Positions 40,370-52,768 are shown, counted from the first letter of the stretch. The stretch is 64,000 bases of DNA from Kluyvera genomosp. 1 (GCF_001266615.1 NZ_LGHZ01000012.1:186001-250000); one strand, 5' to 3'. The notes: a model not told the origin generated them from the letters alone. A program made the numbers and translations.

Positions 40370-40831
40370 ATGATGAGCCTACAGTCTGTACGAGAATTCT
40401 TTGCCGAGAATGCCCCTGACATTGCGATTATCGAGCTTGAACAAAGTACAGCGACCGTTGCATTAGCCGCCGCTGCACACCAGGTAGAACCAGGGCAAAT
40501 AGCAAAAACGTTATCATTGAAGATTAAAGACAAGGTCATTTTAGTGGTCGCTAAAGGCGATGCACGTCTGGACAACAAAAAGCTAAAAGATACGTTTGGC
40601 GCGAAAGCAAGAATGCTCAGCAGCGACGAAGTCGTCGTGCTTACCGGGCATCCGGTTGGCGGCGTCTGCCCGTTCGGCCTGGAAAATCCACTGGCCGTTT
40701 ATTGCGACATTTCGCTTCAACAGTATGAAGAGGTTCTACCTGCGGCTGGAGGCACCCACAGTGCCGTGCGAATTTCCCCCCAAAGAATGGCGAGCCTCAC
40801 CGCAGCAACGTGGATTGATGTTTGCCAGTAA
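40370..40831 (+). CDS. YbaK/ProX-like aminoacyl-tRNA editing domain protein
   Basis: 153 residues (or 152 from the second Met). A free-standing YbaK/prolyl-tRNA-synthetase-associated domain: AKTLSLKIKDKVILVVAKGDARLDNKKLK with the conserved lysine near residue 46, then GHPVGGVCPFGL near 95 and AGGTHSAVRISP near the end. Relatives deacylate mischarged tRNA (for example Cys- or Ala-tRNAPro). The substrate here is unknown. It is convergent with bglJ, stops 10 bases apart. Confidence 0.85.
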   Translation: MMSLQSVREFFAENAPDIAIIELEQSTATVALAAAAHQVEPGQIAKTLSLKIKDKVILVVAKGDARLDNKKLKDTFGAKARMLSSDEVVVLTGHPVGGVCPFGLENPLAVYCDISLQQYEEVLPAAGGTHSAVRISPQRMASLTAATWIDVCQ

Positions 40832-40841
40832 GCGATATTCA

Positions 40842-41522
40842 TTATGCTGAGCGTAGCGGCTGCGTAAATGCAGTATTACGATCGGGTAAGGACACCAGTA
40901 AATCCGCCGCGCTCAGAAGGCCAACATCGGAACTCACGCCAAGCTTCGTCATCGCGTTAAATTTATGCGCGCGGATCGTTTTGATATTCCGCCCCAACCG
41001 CTGAGAGATTTCCATCAACGAATAGCCATAAGTCATATAGCGTAAGATCATGTTCTCCGTTGGGCTAAGGAAATGACATTCGCTCCGAATCGACGAGGTC
41101 TCTTCACATTTATTCCCTAACGCCGCTTCACTCAGCAGATTGAGCATTTCCTGTTGCAGCTCAAGCAGCGTACAGGCTTTACTTAACACGCCATGGATAT
41201 AGGTCGGTGAAAGGTGTTTGATTAGCGCCATTTCCGTTTTGTCATTGGCCAGTATGACTCGTACCATATCTGGAAAATCGCGTGCAATCTTCCCCAACGC
41301 ATACAAACATTCAATGCGTGAGTCTCGCGTTCCGGAAAGACAAAAAATCACCGCGTCATATGATGTTTGCCGCAACGCCTGGGTAAACTCGGCGATATTG
41401 CGGAAGTACTGAAAAGAACGATGCTCATCCTGAGCATTCATGAATAAATGACGCAATCCTACTGCAGTCATAATACAGTTCTCGATTACAGCAACGCACT
41501 GCTTCCCGCCGTGCTTTTCCAT
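40842..41522 (-). CDS. bglJ: BglJ LuxR-type regulator
   Basis: 226 residues. The N-terminal receiver-like domain lacks a clear phosphorylation pocket; the C-terminal LuxR HTH is LSPTENMILRYMTYGYSLMEISQRL...NIKTIRAHKFNAMTKLGV (about 150-200). In E. coli BglJ pairs with RcsB to relieve H-NS silencing of bgl and other loci. It starts 37 bases inside the end of yjjQ, so the two are coupled; in E. coli the yjjQ-bglJ operon is itself H-NS silenced. Confidence 0.92.
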   Translation of the reverse strand: MEKHGGKQCVAVIENCIMTAVGLRHLFMNAQDEHRSFQYFRNIAEFTQALRQTSYDAVIFCLSGTRDSRIECLYALGKIARDFPDMVRVILANDKTEMALIKHLSPTYIHGVLSKACTLLELQQEMLNLLSEAALGNKCEETSSIRSECHFLSPTENMILRYMTYGYSLMEISQRLGRNIKTIRAHKFNAMTKLGVSSDVGLLSAADLLVSLPDRNTAFTQPLRSA

Positions 41523-42208
41523 TCAGCTTGCTCTCCATAGGCTGTGTAGAGATTGAGTTCTTTAGTTCCCTGGCTGCTGTTGAGCCAGGCGTACATTTCG
41601 GCATTACTACGAAGAGCAAGACGACGCATTGCGCTATTCTTTTGCGCACTAATGGTTTTATTACTCTTCTTCAATAAAGCTGCAATTTGGTTGATACCCC
41701 ATCCTTTCGCTAAAAGGCGGAGGACTTTGCGTTCTGACAGCGTCAGCATAATGAGCCGCTCGCTTTCACTTTCCGTATCATCATTTTTAGGCATTGAAAG
41801 CAGCGTCTGGCTAATTTTCTCCACGCTCATACCACCCTGCTGAATGGCCTGAATGACGCGCTCAACCGAGTCAGAATCCGAAAGTAAGGTACTTTCCGGA
41901 CGCATGAGAAACTCAACGGCCAGCGCATAGTATTGCCGACCAATCATGAACACCCAGTGAATATCGCGATACTGCGACAATAACGTATAGTATTGTTCGC
42001 AAAGAGCTCGGGGATTTCTGATATCGCCTGAAAAATCAATAATGACAACATCAGCACGGCGAAGTTGAAGTAGCGTCAGCTCTTCCAGAGTCTGACAAAA
42101 GTTGAGTTCGTAATCGGGGAAGTGCGCCCCCATGATAGTGCTAAGCCCGGACTGCATTACCGGTATTTTACTGATGATGACTGCGAACTTGCAGAATTCT
42201 GGCACCAT
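41486..42208 (-). CDS. yjjQ: YjjQ LuxR-type regulator
   Basis: 240 residues from the ATG with GGAGGTTAT directly upstream; the frame extends 28 codons further into an AT-rich stretch, which I left out. The C-terminal LuxR HTH is LTLSERKVLRLLAKGWGINQIAALLKKSNKTISAQKNSAMRRL. E. coli YjjQ represses flagellar and capsule-related genes. It is first gene of yjjQ-bglJ. The 273 bases upstream are AT-rich, in keeping with H-NS silencing, and I could not fix a promoter there. Confidence 0.92.
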   Translation of the reverse strand: MVPEFCKFAVIISKIPVMQSGLSTIMGAHFPDYELNFCQTLEELTLLQLRRADVVIIDFSGDIRNPRALCEQYYTLLSQYRDIHWVFMIGRQYYALAVEFLMRPESTLLSDSDSVERVIQAIQQGGMSVEKISQTLLSMPKNDDTESESERLIMLTLSERKVLRLLAKGWGINQIAALLKKSNKTISAQKNSAMRRLALRSNAEMYAWLNSSQGTKELNLYTAYGEQAEWKSTAGSSALL

Positions 42209-42481
42209 ATAACCTCCGTATCCATTCGAAGATTCATTTCCTGAATATAAATACATCAAGAACAGAAATAATATTAACAGGAAATAAACCAATCCTTTTC
42301 TATTTCCTTAAATAGAATATTTTTGACGCTTTGTGCCAGTCTATTAGTTGATACAGCTGTATTGAATCACTGGCTGTGTTGACTAAATCAGTATTACATA
42401 TCAATCAATGAGCAATCACTTAGAAAACATTAATCCCAAGATAAGTAAAAATTAAAATTCATCCACACTATTTAACCCGGA

Positions 42482-43372
42482 TCACTCTATTTCTAATTTG
42501 AATTCCTTCGGGGTCATACCGCCCTTTTTACGGAAAAATCGGGAAAAATAAGTGACATCACTAAACCCTAAGTAATCAGAGATTTGTGTCACTGTCATAC
42601 TGGTGTACTGCAGGCTTCTTTTCGCTTCCAGCAGCAGGCGCTGATGCAACACCCCCAACGCACTGGCACCGTGAAACTCCCGGCATAAACAGTTTAAGTG
42701 CGTTGTGGACACTCCTAATTTTTGCGCATATTCGGCAAGCGAAAGATGTTCACGATAGTGGCTTTCAATGAGTCGAGAAAATTGTCGTAGCACAACACGT
42801 TTACGCTCACTTTTGTCTTCAATCACAGTAGGTTGCGAGCCTTGCCGGTTAAGCCAGACCAGCAGCGCGCTAAGTAATGAGTACAGCATCATTTCACGCG
42901 CATCATTATCTTGTGTGTATTCATGGAGTAACGTCGAAAACAGCGTCTGAATATGTCGATTCGATCGGTTAACCGGGATACAGTCAGGTCGACTGAGAAC
43001 ATCAAGCTGACGGCCAAACTGTGTCTCCAGTCGACTTAATAAAGGCAATGCCAGCGACAGGACATACCCTTGGGTACCCGGTGAAAAACGAAATCCATGC
43101 ACACAGAGCGATGGAACGACTTGAATACTAGACTCAGTCACCACTCGCCGCTCCCCCTCTATTTCAATATCTGCCTGCCCTTTATGCAGATAAAGCAGCT
43201 GTACCAGCTCCGCATGCTGGTGCACCTGAATATGCCACTCGTACAGGCTGCTTCGCTGAAGGATTGATTCACAGTGCAGCAGATCGGGCGTTGGCCAGCC
43301 CTTTTGTTCACCATAGAGCTTAAAGACCGGCACAATATTGACCGACTGTCCCGCGCCTCCCGCTCGTTTCAT
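42482..43372 (-). CDS. AraC-family regulator of pobA (PobR-like)
   Basis: 296 residues. It has an N-terminal cupin sensor (HQHAELVQLLYLHKGQADIEIEGE near residues 53-75) and C-terminal AraC/XylS double HTH (SLAEYAQKLGVSTTHLNCLCREFHG and TQISDYLGFSDVTYFSRFFRKKGGMTPKEF). It begins 3 bases after the pobA stop on the same strand, so it is co-transcribed with the gene it probably controls. AraC-type PobR proteins activate pobA in response to 4-hydroxybenzoate; assigning that role here is by context. Confidence 0.85.
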   Translation of the reverse strand: MKRAGGAGQSVNIVPVFKLYGEQKGWPTPDLLHCESILQRSSLYEWHIQVHQHAELVQLLYLHKGQADIEIEGERRVVTESSIQVVPSLCVHGFRFSPGTQGYVLSLALPLLSRLETQFGRQLDVLSRPDCIPVNRSNRHIQTLFSTLLHEYTQDNDAREMMLYSLLSALLVWLNRQGSQPTVIEDKSERKRVVLRQFSRLIESHYREHLSLAEYAQKLGVSTTHLNCLCREFHGASALGVLHQRLLLEAKRSLQYTSMTVTQISDYLGFSDVTYFSRFFRKKGGMTPKEFKLEIE

Positions 43373-43375
43373 TCT

Positions 43376-44569
<1,194 letters not shown>

Positions 44570-44839
44570 TCACATTCTGGTTAATTATTTGTTTATTTTG
44601 TGTATCGATAAAGTTTCAGAATGCATTTTTGATAAGTCAGTAACGAAAAAGAAGGCCAGAATCCGTTCAAAAATTGCACTTTCGAACAGTTTTTCAAAAG
44701 TGTGGGCAACATCAACTCTTTGCTCCTGAGCAATTGCCGTTGAATTTTTGCACATTGTTTGATCCCAACCGGATAGCCCTCGCGCACTCTTCGGGTAAAA
44801 GTAGGTCATTACGCGGACGTTTTTTTGGTCAGGGTCATT

Positions 44840-45616
44840 ATGGAAGTCGATCAGTCAGAACAACGAGTCATCACCCGGCTCTGTATTCAGTGCGGTCTTT
44901 TTTTATTGCAGCATGGTGCGGAAAGTGCCCTGGTGGAGGAGCTCTCAACTAGACTTGGGCGCGCACTGGGCATGGACAGCGTCGAAAGTGCGATTTCCTC
45001 AAACGCGATTGTTCTAACCACCATCAAAGACGGGCTGTGCCTCACCTCGACGCGCAAAAATAGCGATCGTGGCATTAACATGCACGTAGTAACCGAAGTG
45101 CAGCACATCGTCATTATGGCCGAGCATAAATTGCTGGATCATAAAGACGTTGCGAAGCGTTTTTCACAAATCAAACCCTTGCGCTACCCGCGGTGGCTAG
45201 TCGTGCTGATGGTTGGGCTATCGTGTGCCTGCTTCTGTAAGCTCAACAACGGTGGTTGGGATGGCGCATTCGTCACCTTCTGCGCCAGCACCGTGGCGAT
45301 GTATATCCGTCAGTTGCTGACGCACCGCTCAATGCATCCACAAATCAACTTCGGCCTGACCGCCTTCGTGGCAACCACCGTTTCCGGGCTAATGCTACAG
45401 CTGCCAGCTTTCCAGCAAACATCGACCGTCGCTATGGCGGCCAGCGTGCTGTTACTGGTCCCCGGTTTTCCGCTGATCAACTCGGTCGCCGACATGTTTA
45501 AAGGCCATATCAATACCGGGCTCGCTCGCTGGGCCATCGCCAGCCTGTTGACGCTGGCAACCTGTGTGGGCGTTGTCATGGCTATGACCTTATGGGGGCT
45601 ACGCGGATGGGTGTAA
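44840..45616 (+). CDS. yjjP: YjjP, large subunit of the YjjPB exporter
   Basis: 258 residues from the ATG with AGGG five bases upstream (a TTG five codons earlier is spurious). N-terminal soluble half (ThrE-type, [27 protein letters not shown]) then about five membrane helices from residue 118. YjjP and YjjB together make a split ThrE-family transporter, shown in E. coli to export succinate. It overlaps yjjB by 10 bases. Confidence 0.94.
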   Translation: MEVDQSEQRVITRLCIQCGLFLLQHGAESALVEELSTRLGRALGMDSVESAISSNAIVLTTIKDGLCLTSTRKNSDRGINMHVVTEVQHIVIMAEHKLLDHKDVAKRFSQIKPLRYPRWLVVLMVGLSCACFCKLNNGGWDGAFVTFCASTVAMYIRQLLTHRSMHPQINFGLTAFVATTVSGLMLQLPAFQQTSTVAMAASVLLLVPGFPLINSVADMFKGHINTGLARWAIASLLTLATCVGVVMAMTLWGLRGWV

Positions 45617-46080
45617 TCGATTTTCTGTTACTACTGGCGCAGGACATGGTGTTGTCTGCCATTCCGGCCGTGGGCTTTGCGATGGTCTTTAACGTTCCGC
45701 AGCGCGCGCTTCCTTGGTGCGCGCTACTTGGCGCTATCGGCCACGCTTCGCGCTTTACCATGATGACTGCCGGTTTTAATATTGAATGGGCCACTTTCCT
45801 GGCGGCGATGTTGGTTGGCAGCATTGGCATTCAATGGTCGCGCTGGTATCTGGCGCATCCAAAAATATTCACCGTGGCGGCCGTGATCCCCATGTTCCCC
45901 GGCATATCAGCGTATACCGCGATGATCTCAGCGGTGAAAATCAGCCACTTTGGTTATACCGAAGAGATGATGATCACTTTGTTGAGCAACTTCCTCAAAG
46001 CATCATCTATCGTGGGTGCACTGTCCATCGGCCTGTCAATTCCCGGGCTGTGGCTCTATCGCAAGCGTCCGCGGGTTTAA
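45607..46080 (+). CDS. yjjB: YjjB, small subunit of the YjjPB exporter
   Basis: 157 residues, the E. coli length, starting MGVIDFLL at the ATG inside the yjjP end. About five membrane helices with the ThrE-like [23 protein letters not shown] segment near residues 92-115. It works with YjjP in dicarboxylate (succinate) export. Followed by 115 bases before dnaT. Confidence 0.94.
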   Translation: MGVIDFLLLLAQDMVLSAIPAVGFAMVFNVPQRALPWCALLGAIGHASRFTMMTAGFNIEWATFLAAMLVGSIGIQWSRWYLAHPKIFTVAAVIPMFPGISAYTAMISAVKISHFGYTEEMMITLLSNFLKASSIVGALSIGLSIPGLWLYRKRPRV

Positions 46081-46195
46081 CAGCAAACGCGGTACGGGAG
46101 AGTGCCGCCCTTGCCCAAGCTTGTGCTACTATGTGCAGTATTCGTGCGGGTTTCCTGCACCCTTCCCGTTGTTTTTTCTGTATTGAGATAGTGTT

Positions 46196-46735
46196 ATGTC
46201 TTCGCGAATTTTAACGCCTAACGTGATTGGTATTGATGCGTTCATCGCCGATCCTGTGGCTATTCTTGCGCAAACCCAGGGCGGCGCGCTCGCGGTGTTT
46301 GCCAATAATGCGCCTGCGTTCTATGCCATTACGCCAGAGCGGCTGGCACAGCTGCTGGCGCTGGAAGAAAAACTATCCCGTCCAGGTAGCGACGTGGCGC
46401 TGGATGCACAGTTTTTTGAAGAATCTACCCCAGCGCCTATCGCTGTACCAATGGGTAAATTTGCCATGTACGCAGGCTGGCAGCCCGATGCAGAGTTTCT
46501 ACGACTTTCCGCGCTGTGGGGCATTGCGCTTAGCGAACCGGTCACGCCGGAAGAGCTGGCCTCGTTCGTCGCATACTGGCAGGCAGAAGGCAAAGTCTTC
46601 CATCACGTCCAGTGGCAGCAAAAATTGGCGCGCAGCGTACAGATGGGGCGGGCAAACGGTAGCAGCCAGGCGCGTCGTGATATCAATACGGTCAGCGAGC
46701 CTGACAGTCATATTCCACCGGGTTTCAGAGGTTGA
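46196..46735 (+). CDS. dnaT: DnaT primosomal protein 1
   Basis: 179 residues, as in E. coli. It helps PriA/PriB load DnaB-DnaC during replication restart. The N-terminal trimerisation part begins [16 protein letters not shown], and the C-terminal ssDNA-binding half has the [22 protein letters not shown] pattern near residues 88-110. Stop is 2 bases before dnaC, giving a dnaT-dnaC operon. Confidence 0.96.
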   Translation: MSSRILTPNVIGIDAFIADPVAILAQTQGGALAVFANNAPAFYAITPERLAQLLALEEKLSRPGSDVALDAQFFEESTPAPIAVPMGKFAMYAGWQPDAEFLRLSALWGIALSEPVTPEELASFVAYWQAEGKVFHHVQWQQKLARSVQMGRANGSSQARRDINTVSEPDSHIPPGFRG

Positions 46736-46737
46736 GC

Positions 46738-47475
46738 ATGAAAGACGTTGGCGAATTAATGAAACGCTTGCAGAAGATGATGCCGGCACACATCAAACCG
46801 GCGTTTAAAACCGGCGAGGAACTGCTCGCCTGGCAAAAGGAACAGGGCGAGATCCGTGCTGCCGCGCTGGCACGAGAAAACCGCGCCATGAAGATGCAAC
46901 GCACCTTCAACCGCTCTGGGATTCGTCCCCTGCACCAGAACTGCTCGTTTGATAACTACCGCGTCGAAAACGAAGGCCAGATGAACGCGTTGGCGAAAGC
47001 GCGCCAGTACGTCGATGAATTCGACGGCAACATCGCCAGCTTTATCTTCTCAGGCAAACCGGGCACCGGTAAAAACCACCTGGCAGCCGCCATCTGCAAC
47101 GAATTGCTGCTGCGCGGTAAATCGGTGCTGATCATTACCGTCGCCGATATTATGTCAGCCATGAAAGAGACTTTCGGCAATCGGGAAACCAGCGAAGAAC
47201 AGCTGTTAAGCGATCTGAGCAACGTCGATTTGCTGGTTATCGATGAGATCGGCATGCAGACCGAATCACGTTATGAAAAAGTGATCATTAACCAAATCGT
47301 CGATCGTCGCTCCTCATCCAAACGACCGACCGGTATGCTAACCAACAGCAATCTGGACGAGATGAATAAGATGTTGGGCGAGCGTGTGATGGACCGCATG
47401 CGCCTTGGCAACAGCTTGTGGGTCATTTTTAACTGGGATAGCTATCGCAGTCGCGTCACTGGCAAAGAGTATTAA
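46738..47475 (+). CDS. dnaC: DnaC helicase loader
   Basis: 245 residues from the ATG with AGAGG upstream (two codons inside the longest frame). AAA+ ATPase that loads DnaB at oriC and restart sites. The N-terminal DnaB-binding region is VGELMKRLQKMMPAHIKP; Walker A is SGKPGTGKNHLAAA near residues 104-117, Walker B LLVIDEIG near 166-173, and the arginine-finger segment VMDRMRLG lies near the end. Confidence 0.98.
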   Translation: MKDVGELMKRLQKMMPAHIKPAFKTGEELLAWQKEQGEIRAAALARENRAMKMQRTFNRSGIRPLHQNCSFDNYRVENEGQMNALAKARQYVDEFDGNIASFIFSGKPGTGKNHLAAAICNELLLRGKSVLIITVADIMSAMKETFGNRETSEEQLLSDLSNVDLLVIDEIGMQTESRYEKVIINQIVDRRSSSKRPTGMLTNSNLDEMNKMLGERVMDRMRLGNSLWVIFNWDSYRSRVTGKEY

Positions 47476-47543
47476 GATAAATCCGGTGAATGGGAAGCGT
47501 ATACTCATCAGGTTAACCTTTACTAGCACACACGAGTCCACCC

Positions 47544-48032
47544 ATGAAATCAGTAAAATCGATGCTTTGCCGCGTAATCATTGCTAGCGCGTTTGTTTCC
47601 ACTGCGGCAGGTGCCGTATCGTTACAGGATCTGAGCAGCGCAGCCACTCAGCTTAGCGGCGGAAGCAGCACGCAAAGCGGCGGTTCTTCACTTTCGTCCC
47701 TGACCAGCCTGCTCAGCGGCGGCAGCCAATCACTGAGCTCCAGCACCATGAATAATGCCGCTGGGATCATGCAGTATTGTGCAAAAGAGAAACTGGCCTC
47801 CGTGACTAACGTTGATAACGTGAAAAACCAGGTGCTGGATAAACTGGGCCTGAGCACACCGGCTGAACAGAAAAAAGATACCGGCTATATGGACGGCATC
47901 GAAGGTCTGCTTAATGCCAAAGATGGCCAGAAGTTGGATCTCGACAGTTTAGGTAACACCGAACTGGGCAAAAAAGTGAAAACGAAAGCCTGCGATCTGG
48001 TGCTGAAACAAGGCGTTAACTTCCTTTCCTAA
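47544..48032 (+). CDS. yjjA: YjjA secreted protein (DUF2501)
   Basis: 162 residues. It has a signal peptide (residues 1-23, cleavage after STAAGA), a Ser/Gly/Leu-rich low-complexity stretch (25-70) and a conserved C-terminal part with two cysteines (YCAKEKLASVTNVDN and KACDLVLKQGVNFL) that could form a disulfide. The function is unknown. It lies 68 bases after dnaC and is closed by a perfect hairpin. Confidence 0.9.
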   Translation: MKSVKSMLCRVIIASAFVSTAAGAVSLQDLSSAATQLSGGSSTQSGGSSLSSLTSLLSGGSQSLSSSTMNNAAGIMQYCAKEKLASVTNVDNVKNQVLDKLGLSTPAEQKKDTGYMDGIEGLLNAKDGQKLDLDSLGNTELGKKVKTKACDLVLKQGVNFLS

Positions 48033-48039
48033 TGCTTTT

Positions 48040-48072
48040 GCGGTGAATAAAATCATGCATTTTATTCACCGC
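48040..48072 (+). terminator. Terminator after yjjA
   Basis: 14-base perfect arms GCGGTGAATAAAAT and ATTTTATTCACCGC with a 5-base loop, 7 bases past the stop. The tail is AT-rich without a long T run. Confidence 0.8.
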
Positions 48073-48228
48073 TAATATTCCTCCGCTAAAAAAATCGCCT
48101 ATTTCTAAACCAATTCTGAATAACAGCACACTTTCACCACGATAGAATTGCAGACAGATGACGACACAATTACATTGTGAAGTTAATTTCTGTTCAGCCA
48201 GCACACCTGGCGCTGTTGGGGACGTGTA

Positions 48229-50523
48229 GTGTCAGAGTTGTTATCCCTCGTGCTCTTTCTGGCTTCTATCGCCATTTACGCGTGGAAGGCGGGGCGTAAT
48301 AAGTGGTGGTTTGCTGCCACCTTAGCGGTACTGGGCCTGTTTGTGGTCCTCAATATTACGCTGTATGCAAGTGACTACTTCACCGGCGATGGTATCAACG
48401 ATGCGGTGCTCTACACCCTAACGAATAGCCTAACGGGCGCGGGTGTCGGCAAATACATTCTTCCAGGGCTGGGTATTGTTGTCGCGCTGGTCGCCGTATT
48501 CAGCGGTCTAGGCTGGTTGCTGCGCCGCCGCCGTCATCATCCCCATCACTTTGGTTATAGCCTGCTGGCACTGATTCTGGCGGTCGGTTCTGTTGACGCC
48601 AGCCCGGCGTTTCGTCAGATTAGCGAGCTGGTAAAATCGCAGTCGCGCGATGGCGACCCTGACTTCTCGGCCTACTATAAAGAGCCGTCGAAGACGATCC
48701 CGAATCCGAAATTAAACCTCGTCTACATCTATGGTGAAAGCCTCGAGCGCACCTACTTTGATGAGCAGGCCTTCCCTAATTTGGCCCCTGAACTGGGTGC
48801 ACTGAAGAACGAAGGACTGGATTTCAGCCATACCATGCAGCTGCCAGGCACCGACTACACGATTGCCGGAATGGTCGCCTCCCAGTGCGGTATTCCGCTC
48901 TTTGCGCCGTTTGAAGGCAACGCTTCTGCTTCACTTTCCAGCTTTTTCCCACAGAATATCTGTCTTGGCGATATCCTGAAAAACTCGGGCTACGAGAACT
49001 ACTTCGTTCAGGGTGCCAACCTGCGCTTTGCCGGGAAAGACGTATTCCTGAAATCGCACGGCTTTGATTACCTGTACGGCGCGGAAGAGTTGAAAACCAC
49101 CGTTGCCGATCCGGCCTACAAAAACGACTGGGGCTACTACGATGACACCGTGCTGGATGAAGCCTGGAAGAAATTTGAAACCCTCTCCCGCGAAGGGAAA
49201 CGTTTCTCGCTGTTTACCTTAACCGTAGACACTCACCACCCGGATGGTTTTATCTCCCGCACCTGCAACCGCAAACGCTACGACATCAACGGTAAAGCCA
49301 ACCAGTCGTTTAGCGCGGTGGCCTGCAGCCAGGAAAACATTGCCGAATTTATCAATAAGATCAAAGCATCGCCGTGGTTCAAAGACACCGTTATCGTCGT
49401 CTCCTCCGATCATCTGGCGATGAAAAATACCGCCTGGGATGAACTGAACAAACAGGACCGCAGCAATCTATTCTTCGTACTGCGCGGTGATAAGCCCGAC
49501 GAGCAAGATCTACTGGCGGTGAAGCGTAACACCATGGATAACGGCGCCACGGTGCTCGATATTCTCGGCGGCGACAACTTTATCGGCCTCGGGCGCAGCA
49601 GCCTGTCAGGGCAGTCGCTTTCTGAAGTGTTCCTCAACATGAAAGAAAAAGTGCTGGCCTGGAAGCCCGACGTCATTCGCCTGTGGAACTTCCCGAAAGA
49701 GATGAAAACCTTCTCTATCGACACCCAGAAAAACATGATTGCGTTCTCCGGCAGCCATTTCCGCCTGCCGTTGCTGCTGCGCGTGTCGGATAACCGCGTA
49801 GAGCCGCTGCCGGAAAGTGAGTACTCCGCGCCGCTGCGCTACCAGTTAGCTGACTTCGCTCCTCGCGATAATTTCGTCTGGATTGACCGCTGCTATAAGA
49901 TGGCACAGCTGTGGTCACCAGCACTGTCGCTCTCCACCAACTGGTGCGTTTCGCAGGGCCAGTTGGGCGGCGAGCAGAAAGTGCAGCAGGTCGATAAAGC
50001 CATGTGGAACGGTAAAACCGAATTTAAAGACACGGTTATCGACATGGTGCGCTACAAAGGCAACGTCGACTCGCTGAAAATCGTCGATAACGATATTCGC
50101 TATAAGGCCGACAGCTTTATCTTCAACGTTGCCGGTGCGCCGGAAGAGGTGAGGAGCTTTAGCGGCATCTCGCGTCCTGAATCCTGGGGCCGCTGGTCTA
50201 ACGCGCAGTTGGGCAAAGAAGTGAAGATTGAGTACCAGCATCCGCTGCCGAAACGCTTCGATCTGGTGATCACCGCCAAAGCCTATGGCCCTAACGCCAA
50301 TCAACCGATCCCGGTTCGCGTGGGCAAAAGCGAACAGCTGCTGACGCTAAACAACGATGTCACCACGACCACGCTGCATTTTGATAACCCTGCAAATGCC
50401 AATACGCTGGTGATCGTGCCGCCGGATCCGCAGTCGACGAACGATGGCAACATTCTCGGTCACTCCCCGCGCCAGCTGGGTATTGGCATGGTAGAAATCA
50501 AAGTTGTCGCTTCGGAAGGCTAA
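48229..50523 (+). CDS. opgB: OpgB (MdoB) phosphoglycerol transferase I
   Basis: 764 residues from a GTG start, matching E. coli MSELLS. N-terminal membrane helices (about 1-20, 28-48, 75-97, 107-122) anchor a large periplasmic alkaline-phosphatase/sulfatase-type domain: [13 protein letters not shown] with the catalytic Thr/Ser region near 165, THHPDGF and SSDHLAM near 395. It moves phosphoglycerol from phosphatidylglycerol to osmoregulated periplasmic glucans. The gene stands alone, between two hairpins. Confidence 0.96.
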   Translation: MSELLSLVLFLASIAIYAWKAGRNKWWFAATLAVLGLFVVLNITLYASDYFTGDGINDAVLYTLTNSLTGAGVGKYILPGLGIVVALVAVFSGLGWLLRRRRHHPHHFGYSLLALILAVGSVDASPAFRQISELVKSQSRDGDPDFSAYYKEPSKTIPNPKLNLVYIYGESLERTYFDEQAFPNLAPELGALKNEGLDFSHTMQLPGTDYTIAGMVASQCGIPLFAPFEGNASASLSSFFPQNICLGDILKNSGYENYFVQGANLRFAGKDVFLKSHGFDYLYGAEELKTTVADPAYKNDWGYYDDTVLDEAWKKFETLSREGKRFSLFTLTVDTHHPDGFISRTCNRKRYDINGKANQSFSAVACSQENIAEFINKIKASPWFKDTVIVVSSDHLAMKNTAWDELNKQDRSNLFFVLRGDKPDEQDLLAVKRNTMDNGATVLDILGGDNFIGLGRSSLSGQSLSEVFLNMKEKVLAWKPDVIRLWNFPKEMKTFSIDTQKNMIAFSGSHFRLPLLLRVSDNRVEPLPESEYSAPLRYQLADFAPRDNFVWIDRCYKMAQLWSPALSLSTNWCVSQGQLGGEQKVQQVDKAMWNGKTEFKDTVIDMVRYKGNVDSLKIVDNDIRYKADSFIFNVAGAPEEVRSFSGISRPESWGRWSNAQLGKEVKIEYQHPLPKRFDLVITAKAYGPNANQPIPVRVGKSEQLLTLNNDVTTTTLHFDNPANANTLVIVPPDPQSTNDGNILGHSPRQLGIGMVEIKVVASEG

Positions 50524-50530
50524 CCAATCT

Positions 50531-50558
50531 AGCCCGGTAGCCGTCACCCTACCGGGCT
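50531..50558 (+). terminator. opgB terminator
   Basis: Arms AGCCCGGTAG and CTACCGGGCT with 8-base loop, followed by TGTT. Confidence 0.8.
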
Positions 50559-50577
50559 TGTTCCCAAAGCAGGCCCT

Positions 50578-51093
50578 ATGATCTTCTCCTGTCGCCCGAC
50601 CACCCAACTTGATATTGCCGCCCTGCCCGCCATTGAACGCGCAGCAGGACAGCGCTTCGCCCAAATACCTGAACTGGCCTGGCTTGCCGAGGGGCCCGTT
50701 ATTTCCATGGTTCAGCACCAGCAGGCCGCGTCTGACGGTATGAGCTGGGTTGTGCTGGCAGGAGATTGCCCGGTCGGTTTTCTGCTGGCTGAAGCGCAAG
50801 ATGATTCGCTGTTTATTTCCGAAATATCGCTGCATCTGGCCTGGCAGGGGCAAGGCTTAGGCCGTCGACTGATCGATTTTGTGGCAAAAGTGGCAAGGGT
50901 GAGAGGTTTTACATCGCTGACGTTAACGACATTTCGGGATATGCCGTGGAATGCGCCATGGTACGCGCGGATGGGGTTTGACATTCTGCCAGAGACGACG
51001 CTAAGCGCCGTACTCCGACAAAAACGACAAGAAGAGACTGCGCATGGCTTCGCGTATGAATCACGCTGCGCCATGCGCTTGAAGCTGGATTAG
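50578..51093 (+). CDS. GNAT-family N-acetyltransferase
   Basis: 171 residues. GNAT fold with acetyl-CoA pyrophosphate loop LHLAWQGQGLGRRLIDFVAKVA near residues 84-105 and a C-terminal DMPWNAPWYARMGF segment (the Tyr near 128 is the usual general acid). The acceptor is unknown. There is no counterpart at this position in E. coli K-12 as I recall it. It has no obvious promoter (19 bases after the opgB hairpin) and converges on tsr, stops 10 bases apart. Confidence 0.85.
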   Translation: MIFSCRPTTQLDIAALPAIERAAGQRFAQIPELAWLAEGPVISMVQHQQAASDGMSWVVLAGDCPVGFLLAEAQDDSLFISEISLHLAWQGQGLGRRLIDFVAKVARVRGFTSLTLTTFRDMPWNAPWYARMGFDILPETTLSAVLRQKRQEETAHGFAYESRCAMRLKLD

Positions 51094-51103
51094 CGCGCCA
51101 GCA

Positions 51104-52768
51104 TCAGAAGGTTTCCCAATTTTCCCCAGTGTCGGTAGCGGCTGCTTTACGCAACGTCGTCGGCGCTACTGCAACTGCATTTGCTGGCTCACGTGCTGCC
51201 GCAGCCTGGCTTTGCTGAATACGGAACACGGCTACCGCTTGGGTCAGACGGCTCGCTTGTTCTTCCAGCGCGGCTGCCGCAGCGGCAGACTCTTCTACCA
51301 GCGAGGCGTTCTGCTGAGTCACGCGGTCCATCTCGGCAACCGCCAGCCCAACCTGATCGATCCCGCGGCTCTGCTCATCGGATGCCGAAGCGATTTCGCC
51401 CATGATATCGGTCACGCGGGTTACCGCATTGACGATTTCATCCATGGTTTCACCCGCGCTTTCCACCAGCGTAGAACCGAGGTCAACGCGGCTAACTGAA
51501 TCTTCAATCAGGCTTTTAATTTCGCGAGCCGCCTGGGCGCTGCGCTGCGCCAGGTTGCGTACTTCACCGGCTACCACGGCAAAACCACGACCTTGCTCGC
51601 CTGCACGCGCCGCTTCTACTGCGGCGTTCAGCGCCAGAATGTTGGTCTGGAAGGCAATACCGTCAATCACGCTGATAATATCGGCAATTTTCTGCGAACT
51701 GGCGGTAATATCGCGCATTGTCTGCACGACATTATCCACCACTTTACCGCCTTTCTGCGCGGTTTCCGACGCACTCAGCGCCAGATGGCTGGCCTGGCGG
51801 GCGTTTTCGGCGTTCTGCTTCACGGTCGCCGTCAGCTCTTCCATGCTGGCTGCAGTCTCTTCCAGAGAAGCGGCCTGCTGTTCGGTACGGGAAGAGAGAT
51901 CGTTGTTGCCCATCGCGATTTCGCTGGCACCGCTATAAATCGCATCAGCACCCTGACGCACTTCACCCACGGTACGCGCCAGTTCACCCTGCATATGGCG
52001 CAGAGAGTGCGCCAGCTCGCCCATTTCGTTGTGGCTCTCCACATCGATGCGCTTCACCAGATCGCCACCGGCAATATGACGAATACTGTCGATTAAACGA
52101 TTCAGTGGCGAGATAAGCGTTTTACGCACGCCCAGCCACACGAAGATAATCACCGCCAGTACAGCCACCATCACCGCGAACAGGATCCACAGCGCCTGGC
52201 TGTATGAGGCATTGTTGTCTTTCACCGCCATGTCATACAGGCTGTCGTTTTGCTGCAGATAGTTGACGTAAGCTTTCTCAAACCCGTCCTGATAGCCCTG
52301 AGTCGGCTGATCGAAGAATTCGTTGATCTTGCCCGCGCCCAGCAGCTGGATTAATTCGCCCAGTGCACCGTGGTAGATATCGTAGTTACGCTGAATTTCC
52401 AGAGCCGCCGCTTCGCTTTGACGCGGATCGCGCGGCATTCCTTGATATTCGGTCCAGCGCTTTTCCGCTTCTGCCAGCGATTTCGTGGCAATCTGCATCA
52501 GTTCAGCGACGGTTGCACCGCTGCCGATATTGTTCTGATCCATCATGTAGCGGATCCCGGCGCGGTTTAAGGTGTTACGCGTTTGCAGCAGGGCAACCCA
52601 GCTGCCGTTCAGCCCAGACTGCTGCTGACGCACGGTTTGTAGAATGGTGAAATTCTCTTTGTCATGCTTAAGAGAGTTAAAGAACAGCCCTCCAGAGGCC
52701 AACTGTAACAGGCCAAACAAGACCAAAACCAGCACGAGGCTAGTGACAATTTTAAGACGGTTTAACAT
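51104..52768 (-). CDS. tsr: Tsr serine chemoreceptor
   Basis: 554 residues. Methyl-accepting chemotaxis protein with TM1 (about 10-30), periplasmic four-helix sensor whose first helix carries the serine-binding region ([13 protein letters not shown] near residues 67-79), TM2 (about 190-210), HAMP, methylation helices, and the invariant hairpin tip ([21 protein letters not shown]). The C-terminal NWETF pentapeptide recruits CheR/CheB, marking a major receptor. A sigma-28 promoter precedes it. Confidence 0.96.
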   Translation of the reverse strand: MLNRLKIVTSLVLVLVLFGLLQLASGGLFFNSLKHDKENFTILQTVRQQQSGLNGSWVALLQTRNTLNRAGIRYMMDQNNIGSGATVAELMQIATKSLAEAEKRWTEYQGMPRDPRQSEAAALEIQRNYDIYHGALGELIQLLGAGKINEFFDQPTQGYQDGFEKAYVNYLQQNDSLYDMAVKDNNASYSQALWILFAVMVAVLAVIIFVWLGVRKTLISPLNRLIDSIRHIAGGDLVKRIDVESHNEMGELAHSLRHMQGELARTVGEVRQGADAIYSGASEIAMGNNDLSSRTEQQAASLEETAASMEELTATVKQNAENARQASHLALSASETAQKGGKVVDNVVQTMRDITASSQKIADIISVIDGIAFQTNILALNAAVEAARAGEQGRGFAVVAGEVRNLAQRSAQAAREIKSLIEDSVSRVDLGSTLVESAGETMDEIVNAVTRVTDIMGEIASASDEQSRGIDQVGLAVAEMDRVTQQNASLVEESAAAAAALEEQASRLTQAVAVFRIQQSQAAAAREPANAVAVAPTTLRKAAATDTGENWETF